Origin: Sphingobacterium faecale
GTDB lineage: Bacteria; Bacteroidota; Bacteroidia; Sphingobacteriales; Sphingobacteriaceae
Direction: 5' to 3'
Length of the DNA: 64,000 bases
NCBI RefSeq assembly: GCF_016746095.1
Contig: NZ_JAERTY010000010.1
Span: 1 to 64,000, forward strand
The position numbers and the translations under genes were made by a program. The notes under the pieces are model-generated. The model saw only the letters and a list, made by a program, of their open reading frames with translations, was not told the origin of the DNA and made no database searches. Positions 17,912 through 26,339 of the stretch are shown piece by piece; position 1 is the stretch's first letter; the number at the start of each line of letters is the position of its first letter.

Positions 17912-18367
17912 ATGGCATTATCGTCTCAAATCAATATAAAAAACAAAAAAGCATCGTTTGAATACCACCTGATTGACAGGTATGTAGCAGGAATACAATT
18001 ATTAGGTACAGAGATCAAATCCATCCGAGAGGGAAAAGCAAATATCAATGATAGTTTTTGTTCTTTCTTTGACGATGGTCTTTACATACGTAACATGCAT
18101 ATTGCCGAATACTCCTTTGGATCATTTTACAACCACGAATCCAAACGAGACAGAAAGCTCCTCTTAACAAAAAAAGAACTAAAGAAACTTAGAGACAAAG
18201 GCGAAGAGAAAGGCTTCACTATAGTCCCGCTACGTATCTTTATCAGCGAAAGAGGGTTTGCCAAGGTGGAAATTGCATTAGCTCAAGGAAAGAAAGACTT
18301 TGACAAAAGGGAGACGATCAAAGAGCGTGAAACAAAACGTGAATTGGATAGGGTTATGAAGTACTAG
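17912..18367 (+). CDS. smpB: SsrA-binding protein SmpB
   Basis: This 151-residue partner of tmRNA in trans-translation rescues stalled ribosomes and tags their products for degradation. The order of conserved blocks is intact: KASFEYHL, the GTEIKSIREGKANI loop, RKLLLTKKEL and the basic C-terminal tail (GKKDFDKRETIKERE). The length is normal. It is transcribed alone and converges on the AraC gene with a one-base gap. The tmRNA gene itself is not in the window. Confidence 0.97.
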   Translation: MALSSQINIKNKKASFEYHLIDRYVAGIQLLGTEIKSIREGKANINDSFCSFFDDGLYIRNMHIAEYSFGSFYNHESKRDRKLLLTKKELKKLRDKGEEKGFTIVPLRIFISERGFAKVEIALAQGKKDFDKRETIKERETKRELDRVMKY

Positions 18368-18368
18368 T

Positions 18369-19271
18369 TTAAGTGAGCATAAATGCACCAGGTGTAATTC
18401 CCTCTCTACTTTTAAAAAGCCGTACAAAATAATTAACATCGTTAAAGCCTGCACCGAAACAAGCTTCTTTTACGCTCCTCGCCGACATCAACAATTCCTT
18501 TGCTTTAACAAGACGTTGTCTTATAACATACTCCATTGGACTCACTCCCAACTCCTGCTTGAACATTCTTGCTATACTTGATTTGCTCATGTTGGCCACT
18601 TTCTCGAGCGTATCGAGAGTCAACTTTTCAGTAATATGCCTATGTACAAACTCCTTAAGATGGTCTAAAGTCGTATTGGATGCGTTCCCCAACTCCAATG
18701 TTAACAACGACTGGGTCTGCAACAATCGGATCATCAATTCTTTAAAGGTCAGATCAGCCAACGCATTCTTAAGCGGATTTGTACTGATCATGATCTGGAA
18801 CAGCTTATCCAACAAATCAGCAAGCTCTGGTGTATTATACAAATGGTACTGATCGTCATCTAGCTTCCAAGCGCCCGACAGGCTAACTTTGGGGTAAAAC
18901 TCATTTAAATAATCCATCACCTTACCAATGCGTTCTCTACTTACCGTAAGCGCCGTACATTGGGTCGGATTACCAAACGTGGCCTCTGGAAAATCGATAT
19001 TCATTCCAACAGAAGCCGGCAATACAATCATCTCCCCTGGGAGATATTCAAAAGAATCTATATTATTTATATGCATTACCTTTTTACCTTGTATCATATT
19101 AATCATTACGATATCATCAAAACGCAACGGAACCTGTTCCGAGACCTTATAGGTTTCATAAACATGAAGCTCTAAACTATCTAATGTAAACGCACGCTTA
19201 TTTTCCACAAGAGTGGATAATTCCCGCCCTCTTGCAAAAGGCAATAGCTGTATTTGATTATTATTTATCAT
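18369..19271 (-). CDS. AraC-family transcriptional regulator
   Basis: This 300-residue regulator has an N-terminal cupin-like sensory half (PGEMIVLPASVGMNIDFPE) and a C-terminal double helix-turn-helix (LDTLEKVANMSKSSIARMF, then VKEACFGAGFNDVNYFVRLF). It is divergent from an aldehyde dehydrogenase gene plus DUF779. This arrangement suggests an aldehyde- or alcohol-responsive activator of those genes. A 21-base-spaced direct repeat, typical of AraC operators, lies in the shared promoter region at 19355-19381. The inducer is unknown. Confidence 0.9.
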   Translation of the reverse strand: MINNNQIQLLPFARGRELSTLVENKRAFTLDSLELHVYETYKVSEQVPLRFDDIVMINMIQGKKVMHINNIDSFEYLPGEMIVLPASVGMNIDFPEATFGNPTQCTALTVSRERIGKVMDYLNEFYPKVSLSGAWKLDDDQYHLYNTPELADLLDKLFQIMISTNPLKNALADLTFKELMIRLLQTQSLLTLELGNASNTTLDHLKEFVHRHITEKLTLDTLEKVANMSKSSIARMFKQELGVSPMEYVIRQRLVKAKELLMSARSVKEACFGAGFNDVNYFVRLFKSREGITPGAFMLT

Positions 19272-19300
19272 ATCACAAAACTTTACAATTGGCAGTCAAT

Positions 19301-19308
19301 CAAATATA
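19301..19308 (-). promoter_or_regulatory. -7 box of the AraC regulator gene
   Basis: TATATTTG on the minus strand fits TAnnTTTG and lies 29 bases before the start codon. No TTG is seen at standard spacing. Confidence 0.4.
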
Positions 19309-19354
19309 ATAAAAAAACACAACAAATCTCCCTAACTGAACGTTGACTACATAG

Positions 19355-19381
19355 TGCTATCCTTTGGATAGATAATGCTAT
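19355..19381 (+). promoter_or_regulatory. Candidate AraC operator
   Basis: TGCTAT occurs at 19355-19360 and again at 19376-19381, 21 bases apart and so on the same DNA face, as AraC-family half-sites usually are. The first copy overlaps a dyad, CTATCC (19357-19362) and GGATAG (19366-19371), with a three-base centre. The pair lies just upstream of the aldehyde dehydrogenase -7 box, where an activator would bind. Confidence 0.45.
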
Positions 19382-19401
19382 ATTTCTGAAAAATGGTTGG
19401 C

Positions 19402-19409
19402 TAAATTTG
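19402..19409 (+). promoter_or_regulatory. -7 box of the aldehyde dehydrogenase gene
   Basis: TAAATTTG matches TAnnTTTG, 35 bases before the start codon. There is no good -33 TTG at the usual distance, which is consistent with a promoter that needs an activator. Confidence 0.5.
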
Positions 19410-19444
19410 ATAAACAAGAATTTAAACAATAAACATTAATTAAT

Positions 19445-20947
19445 ATGAGTGCTATTAAAAAACCAACGTTCAAAGATCGTTACGACAACTACATAGGCGG
19501 GAAATTCGTTGCGCCTGTTCTCGGCAAATATTTTGACAACATATCTCCGGTAGATGGAAAAGTATTCACCCAAGTGGCACATTCTACAAAAGAAGATCTT
19601 GATCTCGCGGTCAATGCAGCAGCAAAAGCATTCGAGACTTGGGGCAAAACCTCTGCTACAGAACGAAGCATTATCCTTAACAAAATTGCGGATCGTATAG
19701 AGGAGAACCTAGAATACATAGCAGCAGTCGAAACCATAGATAATGGAAAAGCAGTACGCGAGACTCTTAACGCCGATATCCCCCTAGCGATTGATCATTT
19801 CAGGTATTTTGCGGGTGTAATACGGGCTGAAGAAGGCTCTCTAACAGAACTAGACGCGAACACCGTATCATTGATTGTACACGAACCGATTGGTGTCGTC
19901 GCACAGATTATTCCCTGGAACTTCCCTATCCTAATGGCTGTATGGAAACTTGCTCCTGCACTCGCCGCAGGAAATACCGTGGTATTAAAACCCGCAGAGA
20001 GTACACCTACCTCTATCCTCGTTCTCATGGAATTAATCGGTGATCTTATCCCTGCCGGCGTGGTTAATATAGTAAATGGCTTTGGGTCTGAACTAGGCCG
20101 CGCGCTAGTAACCAATCCTAAAGTTGCCAAGGCGGCTTTCACAGGTTCTACTGCCACAGGACGCCTAGTCATGCAATATGCAACAGAAAACATTATCCCT
20201 GTAACACTAGAACTTGGCGGAAAATCCCCCAATATCTTTTTCAACTCGGTGATGGACGGGGATGACGCCTTCTTAGACAAGGCTATAGAGGGTGCAGTAC
20301 TATTTGCATTAAACCAAGGAGAAATATGTACATGTCCATCACGATTGTTAATACAAGAAGATATCTACGAGCGCTTTATCGCCAAAGTCATTGACCGTGT
20401 AAACCAAATAAAGGTAGGTGACCCGCTAGATCCATCAACAATGATGGGAGCGCAAGCTTCAAAAATCCAAAAGGACAAGATTATGTCTTACATCCAATTG
20501 GGTAAAGAAGAAGGTGCTGAGGTGCTGACTGGTGGTGATCAAAACAATGTCGGCGTTGGGTTTGAAGAAGGCTACTATATCAAGCCTACTTTATTCAAGG
20601 GACACAATAAAATGCGGATTTTCCAAGAGGAGATTTTCGGCCCTGTGCTTGCGGTAACAACTTTTAAAGACGAAAAAGAAGCTATAGAAATTGCTAACGA
20701 CACCATTTATGGCTTAGGTGCAGGAGTATGGACCCGAGATGCTCATCAGCTCTATCAGGTACCTCGCGCCATTCAGGCAGGTCGGGTATGGGTCAACCAA
20801 TATCATGCTTATCCTGCAGGCGCGCCTTTTGGCGGATACAAACAATCTGGTATCGGTCGCGAGAACCATAAGATGATGCTTGGTCATTACAGACAGACCA
20901 AAAACATGCTGATCTCTTATAACAAGGAAAAACTAGGATTCTTCTAA
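19445..20947 (+). CDS. NAD(P)-dependent aldehyde dehydrogenase
   Basis: This 500-residue class 3-type (ALDH superfamily) enzyme oxidises aldehydes to acids. The catalytic cysteine is Cys295 in QGEICTCPSR, and the general base is Glu256 in LELGGKS. The NAD-binding KPAESTPTS and FTGSTATGR motifs are present. With DUF779 downstream, it resembles the acetaldehyde dehydrogenases of ethanol or short-chain aldehyde metabolism (ExaC/AldB type). An AraC regulator is divergent, and a strong hairpin separates it from DUF779. Confidence 0.95.
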   Translation: MSAIKKPTFKDRYDNYIGGKFVAPVLGKYFDNISPVDGKVFTQVAHSTKEDLDLAVNAAAKAFETWGKTSATERSIILNKIADRIEENLEYIAAVETIDNGKAVRETLNADIPLAIDHFRYFAGVIRAEEGSLTELDANTVSLIVHEPIGVVAQIIPWNFPILMAVWKLAPALAAGNTVVLKPAESTPTSILVLMELIGDLIPAGVVNIVNGFGSELGRALVTNPKVAKAAFTGSTATGRLVMQYATENIIPVTLELGGKSPNIFFNSVMDGDDAFLDKAIEGAVLFALNQGEICTCPSRLLIQEDIYERFIAKVIDRVNQIKVGDPLDPSTMMGAQASKIQKDKIMSYIQLGKEEGAEVLTGGDQNNVGVGFEEGYYIKPTLFKGHNKMRIFQEEIFGPVLAVTTFKDEKEAIEIANDTIYGLGAGVWTRDAHQLYQVPRAIQAGRVWVNQYHAYPAGAPFGGYKQSGIGRENHKMMLGHYRQTKNMLISYNKEKLGFF

Positions 20948-20959
20948 CAGCCACAAAAA

Positions 20960-21002
20960 AAACACAGCCCTCTTGTCTTTATTAAACAAGGTGGCTGTGT
21001 TT
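20960..21002 (+). terminator. Strong stem-loop between aldehyde dehydrogenase and DUF779
   Basis: AAACACAGCC (20960-20969) pairs with GGCTGTGTTT (20993-21002). After one mismatch and a G-T pair, CTTGT pairs with ACAAG. The U-tract on the plus strand is short (TTTAG), so it may be a leaky terminator or a processing hairpin. It sits inside what would otherwise be a two-gene operon. The run of eight A residues before the stem would also make it a terminator for leftward transcription. Confidence 0.6.
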
Positions 21003-21028
21003 AGTATATCTTCACAACAAAAATAAAA

Positions 21029-21403
21029 ATGAGCAATAGACTAGACACCACAGAAACTGCTAAAGTCCTTATTAAGGAATTGGCAGAAAAACATGGAGAT
21101 CTTATGTTCTACCAAGCTGGCGGTTGCTGCGAAGGCACGCAGCCTCAATGTTTCGAAAAGGGGACCTTCTTTCCACGCACCAATGATGCCATGATCGGCC
21201 TTGTGGAGGGGTTTGAATTTTGGGTAGACAGAGATCTATTTGAATATTGGCAACACGCTCACTTTACATTAGATGTCCTAGATGGCTTTGGCCCTGGCGG
21301 TTTCTCTTTAGAGAGCCCCCTAGGAAAAACTTTTAAAGTTCACTATCGCCTCTTTGATGAGCAAGAGCTCCAACAATTAGCTCCCGTAATACGGAACCAA
21401 TAA
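21029..21403 (+). CDS. DUF779 family protein
   Basis: This 124-residue soluble protein of the DUF779 family has a conserved N-terminal GGCCEGTQPQCF motif and a C-terminal GFGPGGFSLESP motif. Family members are repeatedly found beside aldehyde dehydrogenase genes, as here. The function is not established. The clustered cysteines (GGCC and QPQC) suggest metal or redox chemistry, but that is inference. It converges on the thioesterase gene with 27 bases between. Confidence 0.88.
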   Translation: MSNRLDTTETAKVLIKELAEKHGDLMFYQAGGCCEGTQPQCFEKGTFFPRTNDAMIGLVEGFEFWVDRDLFEYWQHAHFTLDVLDGFGPGGFSLESPLGKTFKVHYRLFDEQELQQLAPVIRNQ

Positions 21404-21430
21404 CAAGTAAGACTATAATAACATTATACT

Positions 21431-21838
21431 CTATTCTGCTGTGACATTTAGCCCTTCTAGCACGGGTATTGGATTTTTATCATCATCTAATGCCACAAAT
21501 GTAAACATCCCTTGGATTGCTAATTCCCGTCCTTCTTCGTACATATGTTCAAGATAGATCTCTACTTTTATTTTTAAACTGGTACGACCTACACTGTCAA
21601 CCCTAGCAATCGCTTCGATAATACTACCGGATGGGATAGCTTTTTTAAAATCTATGCGGTCGGTCGAAACAGTGACCAAACGCTTACGACAAAAACGTGT
21701 TGCTGCCATAAAGGAAACCTCATCCATAATAGCCATCGCCTTTCCACCGAATAAGGTATCATGGTGATTGGTTAAAAAAGGAAACACAGTTGTACATACA
21801 CGGGTCTCCGAAGCTTCGATCTTTTCTTCTAACGTCAT
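21431..21838 (-). CDS. Acyl-CoA thioesterase, hotdog fold (YciA/BACH type)
   Basis: This 135-residue single hotdog-domain protein contains NHHDTLFGGKAMAIMDE, the signature of the acyl-CoA hydrolase family in which Asn and Asp act in catalysis. It would hydrolyse acyl-CoA to free acid and CoA in the cytosol. Chain-length preference cannot be read. It lies 34 bases upstream of the MutS-like gene's stop on the same strand, so the MutS-like gene is transcribed first. Confidence 0.92.
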   Translation of the reverse strand: MTLEEKIEASETRVCTTVFPFLTNHHDTLFGGKAMAIMDEVSFMAATRFCRKRLVTVSTDRIDFKKAIPSGSIIEAIARVDSVGRTSLKIKVEIYLEHMYEEGRELAIQGMFTFVALDDDKNPIPVLEGLNVTAE

Positions 21839-21872
21839 TTTTGGAATAAATTTTCACAAAGGTAGTATTTTA

Positions 21873-23675
21873 TCAATTACCTACTTCCACCCCTATCCCT
21901 TTTAATAACAATGACGCATTGAATACGGTACATTTACCGTCTTTTAACTTATAATCAAAGAGCATCTCTCCTTGCTCCACTTGAATATCGAAATGATAGT
22001 TTTTCAAAATACCAGGATAATCGTCTTGCAAGGATGCCAATTGTAGATCATGGGTAGCCACCATACCTCTTCCTCCCATCGCTATCAACTTCTTAATTAT
22101 AGCCCTAGATCCCAAATACTTATCCACCGAATTAGTACCCCTCAACATCTCATCAATCAAAACAAAAGTATCCTTTTCTGCCGCTACTAAATCTAAAATA
22201 AATTTCATCCTATCCAACTCGGCTTTAAAAGTAGAAGTACTCTCATTTAAATCGTCTTTGATTCGCATATAAGATACGATCCTATATATAGGCAGTTCGA
22301 ATCGGTCCGCACAGACAACAGCTCCCGCATAAGCGAGCACTGCATTGATTCCCAACGTCCGCAAAAAAGTACTCTTGCCAGCCATATTAGATCCAGTAAT
22401 CAGTGCTATTCTATGATCTTCCGAATTATAATCATTCGCTACAGCCTTATCGACCGGAATTAATGGATGATTCAACTTATTTGCTACTATAGGGTCCTTA
22501 TTGACGTCATCCAGTATAACGGGAACCGTCCATTGAGGATGATTTCGTTGTAAAACAGCCAAGCTTATCAATGCTTCAAAGTCGGCCATGATATTAAACG
22601 TATTTAATATGTTGCCTTCATAGCTTTTCTTCCAACGTACAATAGCCATCACTTGCTTGAAGTCCCACAAAAAGATGATATTCAACAAAGAACCGATCAA
22701 AATATTATTGCGGGCATCCAGCTTGTCTACCAAAGTTCCCAAACGTCGAAATGCAACAGAAAGATTCTCTTGCTGTTTCGTCTTTAGGTTCTGTTGCAGG
22801 TTTTGATTCATCTTACTGGAAAAATTCTCTTCCTCAATCATCTTGACCGCATCGGAGTACGCAATCAAGGTCGCCCCAATCTTATCTATACGGGACGAAA
22901 AGTGACTCACCTTACCTGCTAAAGCAAGCGTCCATCCGAGATGCATCAGCCCCAGCAAGAGTAGGATATTCCAAATCGGAAACACAAGAAGAGAAAATAA
23001 AACACCAGCAACAAATAAGTAAGGAGCAATCGGCACATAAGTCCGTAGTAAAACAGAACCAAAATCAAGTCCTCCATCCTGGAGATATCTGGATAAAAAA
23101 ATGCGAATATTGGTTGTTTGTCCTAAATTGAAAAGCAATTTAGTCTGCAGTTGTTGTATCCATTCTCCCTTATCACGCAACTCAGTACTGGCCTGCTGAC
23201 GCAACAGTATTTCCTCTTTGCTCGTTGACTTGACAAACCAAGACACCAAACGTTCAACGCCATCGGGAGTAGCCGCTCTATTAATTTTTGCAAAAAGAGA
23301 CTTCGCTCCAAAAACATCCAAGTCAGAGACATAGGGATGCTTGCCCTCATCATGCGCCTCTCCTTCGCTATATATATTGGGCTTCCCTTCCCCTAAAGCG
23401 ACCTCATTTGTATTGATCCGTAAAAAGGCCTGTGCATCAGCTTTTGCTTTTTCTAACCTACTCTGTCGCAAGACCAAATAGGCAAAAGACAAAACAATCA
23501 TTAGAACGGCAATCAATAATAACCAGATGTTATTCCATTGAAATATTTTGAAAAGGGCAGCTCCACCGACCAAAATAACAGCCAACCGTAAAAGACTATT
23601 TTTATTTATTTTTTTCTCTAAGGAAGAAAGCTCTATCTCAGCTCGCTGTATATTGTCTTGATAAAGTTCTCTCAT
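21873..23675 (-). CDS. Membrane-anchored MutS-like ATPase
   Basis: This 600-residue protein has a MutS-type ATPase domain: Walker A GSNMAGKSTFLRT near residue 430, Walker B FVLIDEMLRGT and a THD switch. It lacks the mismatch-binding and connector domains. Instead it has two predicted membrane segments, at about 28-70 and 212-255. It is therefore unlikely to do classical mismatch repair. Such proteins occur in Bacteroidota without a known role, and a membrane-associated DNA or clamp function is possible. It lies between pcm (upstream) and the thioesterase gene. Two shorter relatives occur at 34.4-37.0 kb. Confidence 0.85.
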   Translation of the reverse strand: MRELYQDNIQRAEIELSSLEKKINKNSLLRLAVILVGGAALFKIFQWNNIWLLLIAVLMIVLSFAYLVLRQSRLEKAKADAQAFLRINTNEVALGEGKPNIYSEGEAHDEGKHPYVSDLDVFGAKSLFAKINRAATPDGVERLVSWFVKSTSKEEILLRQQASTELRDKGEWIQQLQTKLLFNLGQTTNIRIFLSRYLQDGGLDFGSVLLRTYVPIAPYLFVAGVLFSLLVFPIWNILLLLGLMHLGWTLALAGKVSHFSSRIDKIGATLIAYSDAVKMIEEENFSSKMNQNLQQNLKTKQQENLSVAFRRLGTLVDKLDARNNILIGSLLNIIFLWDFKQVMAIVRWKKSYEGNILNTFNIMADFEALISLAVLQRNHPQWTVPVILDDVNKDPIVANKLNHPLIPVDKAVANDYNSEDHRIALITGSNMAGKSTFLRTLGINAVLAYAGAVVCADRFELPIYRIVSYMRIKDDLNESTSTFKAELDRMKFILDLVAAEKDTFVLIDEMLRGTNSVDKYLGSRAIIKKLIAMGGRGMVATHDLQLASLQDDYPGILKNYHFDIQVEQGEMLFDYKLKDGKCTVFNASLLLKGIGVEVGN

Positions 23676-23689
23676 ATGATTAATTAGGT

Positions 23690-24346
23690 TTACCAGGCTC
23701 TATCACCTACTAATGGTACAAATCTAAAAGTATCTAATTCTATTCGTTCAAAATCATTTTCTCCAATACGCAGGATAGTTACCATCTTCTGACTTTTCTC
23801 ATCTCCGACGGGTATCACCAAAAGGCCTCCCAGCTTCAATTGTTGTAGCATAATTTCTGGCACAAAGGGAGCTCCAGCTGTAACAATAATCTTATCATAA
23901 GGTGCATGCTGTACAATTCCTTTCGAGCCATCGCCTAAAAAGAAATGGGGTTTATATCCCATATAGGGAAGAACTTGAATCGTTCTATTATACAAACTCT
24001 CTTGTCGCTCGATCGTAAACACCTCTGCTCCCAGCTCTAATAAAATACAAGTCTGATACCCAGAGCCTGTTCCAATCTCTAAGATTTTATCTCCTCTTTT
24101 GACATGCAATAATTCAGATTGATAAGCAACTGTATAGGGCTGGGATATCGTCTGTCCGTCTCCTATTGGAAAGGCGATATCTTTATACGCCTGATTCCAG
24201 AATGTTTCATCAAAGAAATAATGTCTCGGCACCTTTCCCATGGCCTCAAGCACTCTTCTATCCTGAATACCTCTGCCTTCAAGGTGCTTTACAAGCTTGT
24301 TCCTTGCACCTTTTTCCCTATAATTATCTACAAACTTATATGCCAT
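23690..24346 (-). CDS. pcm: Protein-L-isoaspartate O-methyltransferase
   Basis: This 218-residue SAM-dependent methyltransferase repairs isoaspartyl residues in aged proteins. It has the family's GDGQTISQPYTVAYQ substrate loop and the SAM motif ILEIGTGSGYQTCILLELGA. Length and order are normal. It starts the pcm-mutS-like-thioesterase run, with a 14-base gap to the MutS-like gene. A -7 box lies only seven bases before the ATG. Confidence 0.95.
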   Translation of the reverse strand: MAYKFVDNYREKGARNKLVKHLEGRGIQDRRVLEAMGKVPRHYFFDETFWNQAYKDIAFPIGDGQTISQPYTVAYQSELLHVKRGDKILEIGTGSGYQTCILLELGAEVFTIERQESLYNRTIQVLPYMGYKPHFFLGDGSKGIVQHAPYDKIIVTAGAPFVPEIMLQQLKLGGLLVIPVGDEKSQKMVTILRIGENDFERIELDTFRFVPLVGDRAW

Positions 24347-24353
24347 TATTCCT

Positions 24354-24361
24354 CAAAAATA
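24354..24361 (-). promoter_or_regulatory. -7 box of pcm
   Basis: TATTTTTG on the minus strand fits TAnnTTTG and ends seven bases before the pcm ATG. No -33 TTG is visible at the usual distance. If it is used, the mRNA would be leaderless. Confidence 0.35.
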
Positions 24362-24602
24362 CCCTAATTAACGGATATTTTAAGGAATAAATACAAAATG
24401 TTTGAAGTCAGCATCTTCCCAAATAAAACATTCTTCTTTATCAAACAACGCCCAACTGTTGGACACCAAACTCCATATTGCTAGGCATTCCACCCCTCCG
24501 TGCCGATCTAATAACTATAGAGCTTGCGCACAGATTACTTCAATAATAAAACATAAATATTTTGATTTTTAGTATCTTTCTCACTTCAAAAGCAAATAGT
24601 CA

Positions 24603-25418
24603 ATGTACAAACTTTTTTTTCTTTCTTTACTATCCTTCTGTCTTGCATGCGGAACTGCATCTAGAAACAGTAATCAAAACGACAAGTATAAAAATGATTT
24701 CACCTCTATTTTAAACAACTATGATTTAAAGGGGAGCATACTCATCTATGATCCACAGGAACAGGAATATTATTCTAACGATTTCGAATGGGCCGATCGA
24801 GGTTTCCTACCCGCATCGACTTTTAAAATCCCGAATAGCATCATCGCTCTAGAGTCTTCGGTCCTAAGAAGTGATACTTCTATCCTCAAATGGGATGGCC
24901 AAAAAAGAGATTTTGAAAATTGGGAGAAGGATCTCACTTTACGAGAGGCTTTCCAAACATCCTGTGTCCCCTGTTTTCAGGAAATCGCACGTAAGATTGG
25001 TGTAGCAAATATGAAAACCTACCTCAACAAACTTCATTACAATGGCATGGATGTTCGGACAGAGAATATGGATTCTTTTTGGCTCAAAGGAAACTCACAG
25101 ATATCCTGCTTCGAGCAAATCGATTTTTTAGAACGTTTTATATCAAAAAAACTCCCCATACTCAATACAACCCGAGAGACCATGTTAAGGGTATTTCTTA
25201 TAGAAGAAGGCAAAAACTACAAGCTGTCAGGTAAAACAGGTTGGTCTTATAACGAAATCGACAATAACGGTTGGTTTGTAGGCTTTCTAGAAAAAGACGA
25301 AAAAAAATACTATTTTGCTTTAAACGCTACACCTAAAGATCCTAAGAGAATGGAAAAATTCACTGAGGGTCGCAAACAAGCCGTATATGATGCGCTCAAA
25401 ACAATGAAACTAATGTAA
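24603..25418 (+). CDS. Class D (OXA-type) beta-lactamase, lipoprotein
   Basis: This 271-residue serine beta-lactamase or penicillin-interactive protein of class D has the catalytic SxxK motif PASTFKIPNS (Ser72, Lys75), SCV (Ser120) and KTG (211-213) in the right order. The usual YGN motif reads YNG (145-147). The signal ends in CLAC, so it is probably a lipoprotein anchored at Cys16. The gene sits alone among housekeeping genes with no mobile element nearby, which suggests a resident chromosomal enzyme. The hydrolysis spectrum cannot be read. Confidence 0.88.
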   Translation: MYKLFFLSLLSFCLACGTASRNSNQNDKYKNDFTSILNNYDLKGSILIYDPQEQEYYSNDFEWADRGFLPASTFKIPNSIIALESSVLRSDTSILKWDGQKRDFENWEKDLTLREAFQTSCVPCFQEIARKIGVANMKTYLNKLHYNGMDVRTENMDSFWLKGNSQISCFEQIDFLERFISKKLPILNTTRETMLRVFLIEEGKNYKLSGKTGWSYNEIDNNGWFVGFLEKDEKKYYFALNATPKDPKRMEKFTEGRKQAVYDALKTMKLM

Positions 25419-25485
25419 ATCACAACAAATAACTGAAACTCAAAATCGATCCGCTAACAGCGCATTATTAAACAATTAAACACTT

Positions 25486-26328
25486 ATGAACAAAATCACC
25501 CTAACCTTAATCTTATTCGCTACTTTCTGCCATGCCTTATTCGCTCAAGAAGCTGGCACACTCAAAATATTGGCCATAGGCAATAGTTTTTCCGAGGATG
25601 CTATCGAAAACTACTTGTACGATCTGGCTAAAACCAATAACAAAAAAATGATAATAGGAAACCTCTATATTGGGGGAGCTCCTTTAAAACTCCATGTTGA
25701 AAATGCTAAAACCGACAAAGCAAGTTATAGTTACCGTAAAACAAATATAGATGGAACAAAATCTTCTACTAAAAGCACAAGCATCGCACAAGCTTTAAAA
25801 GATGAAGACTGGGATTATATCAGCCTACAACAAGCGAGCCCCTATTCAGGAAAGCACACTATTATCATGGAGAGCTTACCAGCATTAGTCGCTTATGTGA
25901 ATAGCCTAAAACCATCAAACGCCCAGCTTATTTATCACCAGACATGGGCCTACCAAAATGACTCAGATCACAAAGGCTTTAGCAATTATGAAAGGAGTCA
26001 AGAAATCATGTATAAACACATAGCTCAAACAACGAAGAAAATCAACAAGTCAGGTGTTTTTGCTTTCGTAGTACCTGCGGGAACAGCTATACAAAACGCA
26101 AGAACTTCTTCTATCGGAGACAAATATACACGTGACGGCTACCACCTGCAATTAGATTACGGTCGCTTTACGGCCGCTTGCACCTGGTACGAGATGCTAT
26201 TCAAGCTAGATGTACGCGAGAACAGCTACAAACCTGAAAAGGTGAGTGACCTACAAGCAAGAATTGCTAAAGAAGCTGCTCATAAAGCGGTCAAAAAGCC
26301 ATTTAAGGTCTCTAAAATAAACTTATAG
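25486..26328 (+). CDS. Secreted DUF4886 protein (SGNH-hydrolase-like)
   Basis: This 280-residue exported protein has a signal peptide ending ALFAQ. The block LKILAIGNSFSEDA resembles the GDS nucleophile block of SGNH hydrolases, and a YTRDGYHLQLDYGRFTAA block near the C-terminus supplies the Asp-x-x-His pair. DUF4886 proteins are probably esterases or deacetylases acting on carbohydrates or cell-wall material. It follows the beta-lactamase gene by 67 bases in the same direction and may be co-transcribed. The substrate is unknown. Confidence 0.85.
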   Translation: MNKITLTLILFATFCHALFAQEAGTLKILAIGNSFSEDAIENYLYDLAKTNNKKMIIGNLYIGGAPLKLHVENAKTDKASYSYRKTNIDGTKSSTKSTSIAQALKDEDWDYISLQQASPYSGKHTIIMESLPALVAYVNSLKPSNAQLIYHQTWAYQNDSDHKGFSNYERSQEIMYKHIAQTTKKINKSGVFAFVVPAGTAIQNARTSSIGDKYTRDGYHLQLDYGRFTAACTWYEMLFKLDVRENSYKPEKVSDLQARIAKEAAHKAVKKPFKVSKINL

Positions 26329-26339
26329 CTTATCTCTAC

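Noticed and set aside
24398..24484. A 28-codon open frame between pcm and the beta-lactamase gene
   Set aside because: It is very short, has no ribosome-binding site or promoter box, and its composition gives no sign of coding. Probably chance.
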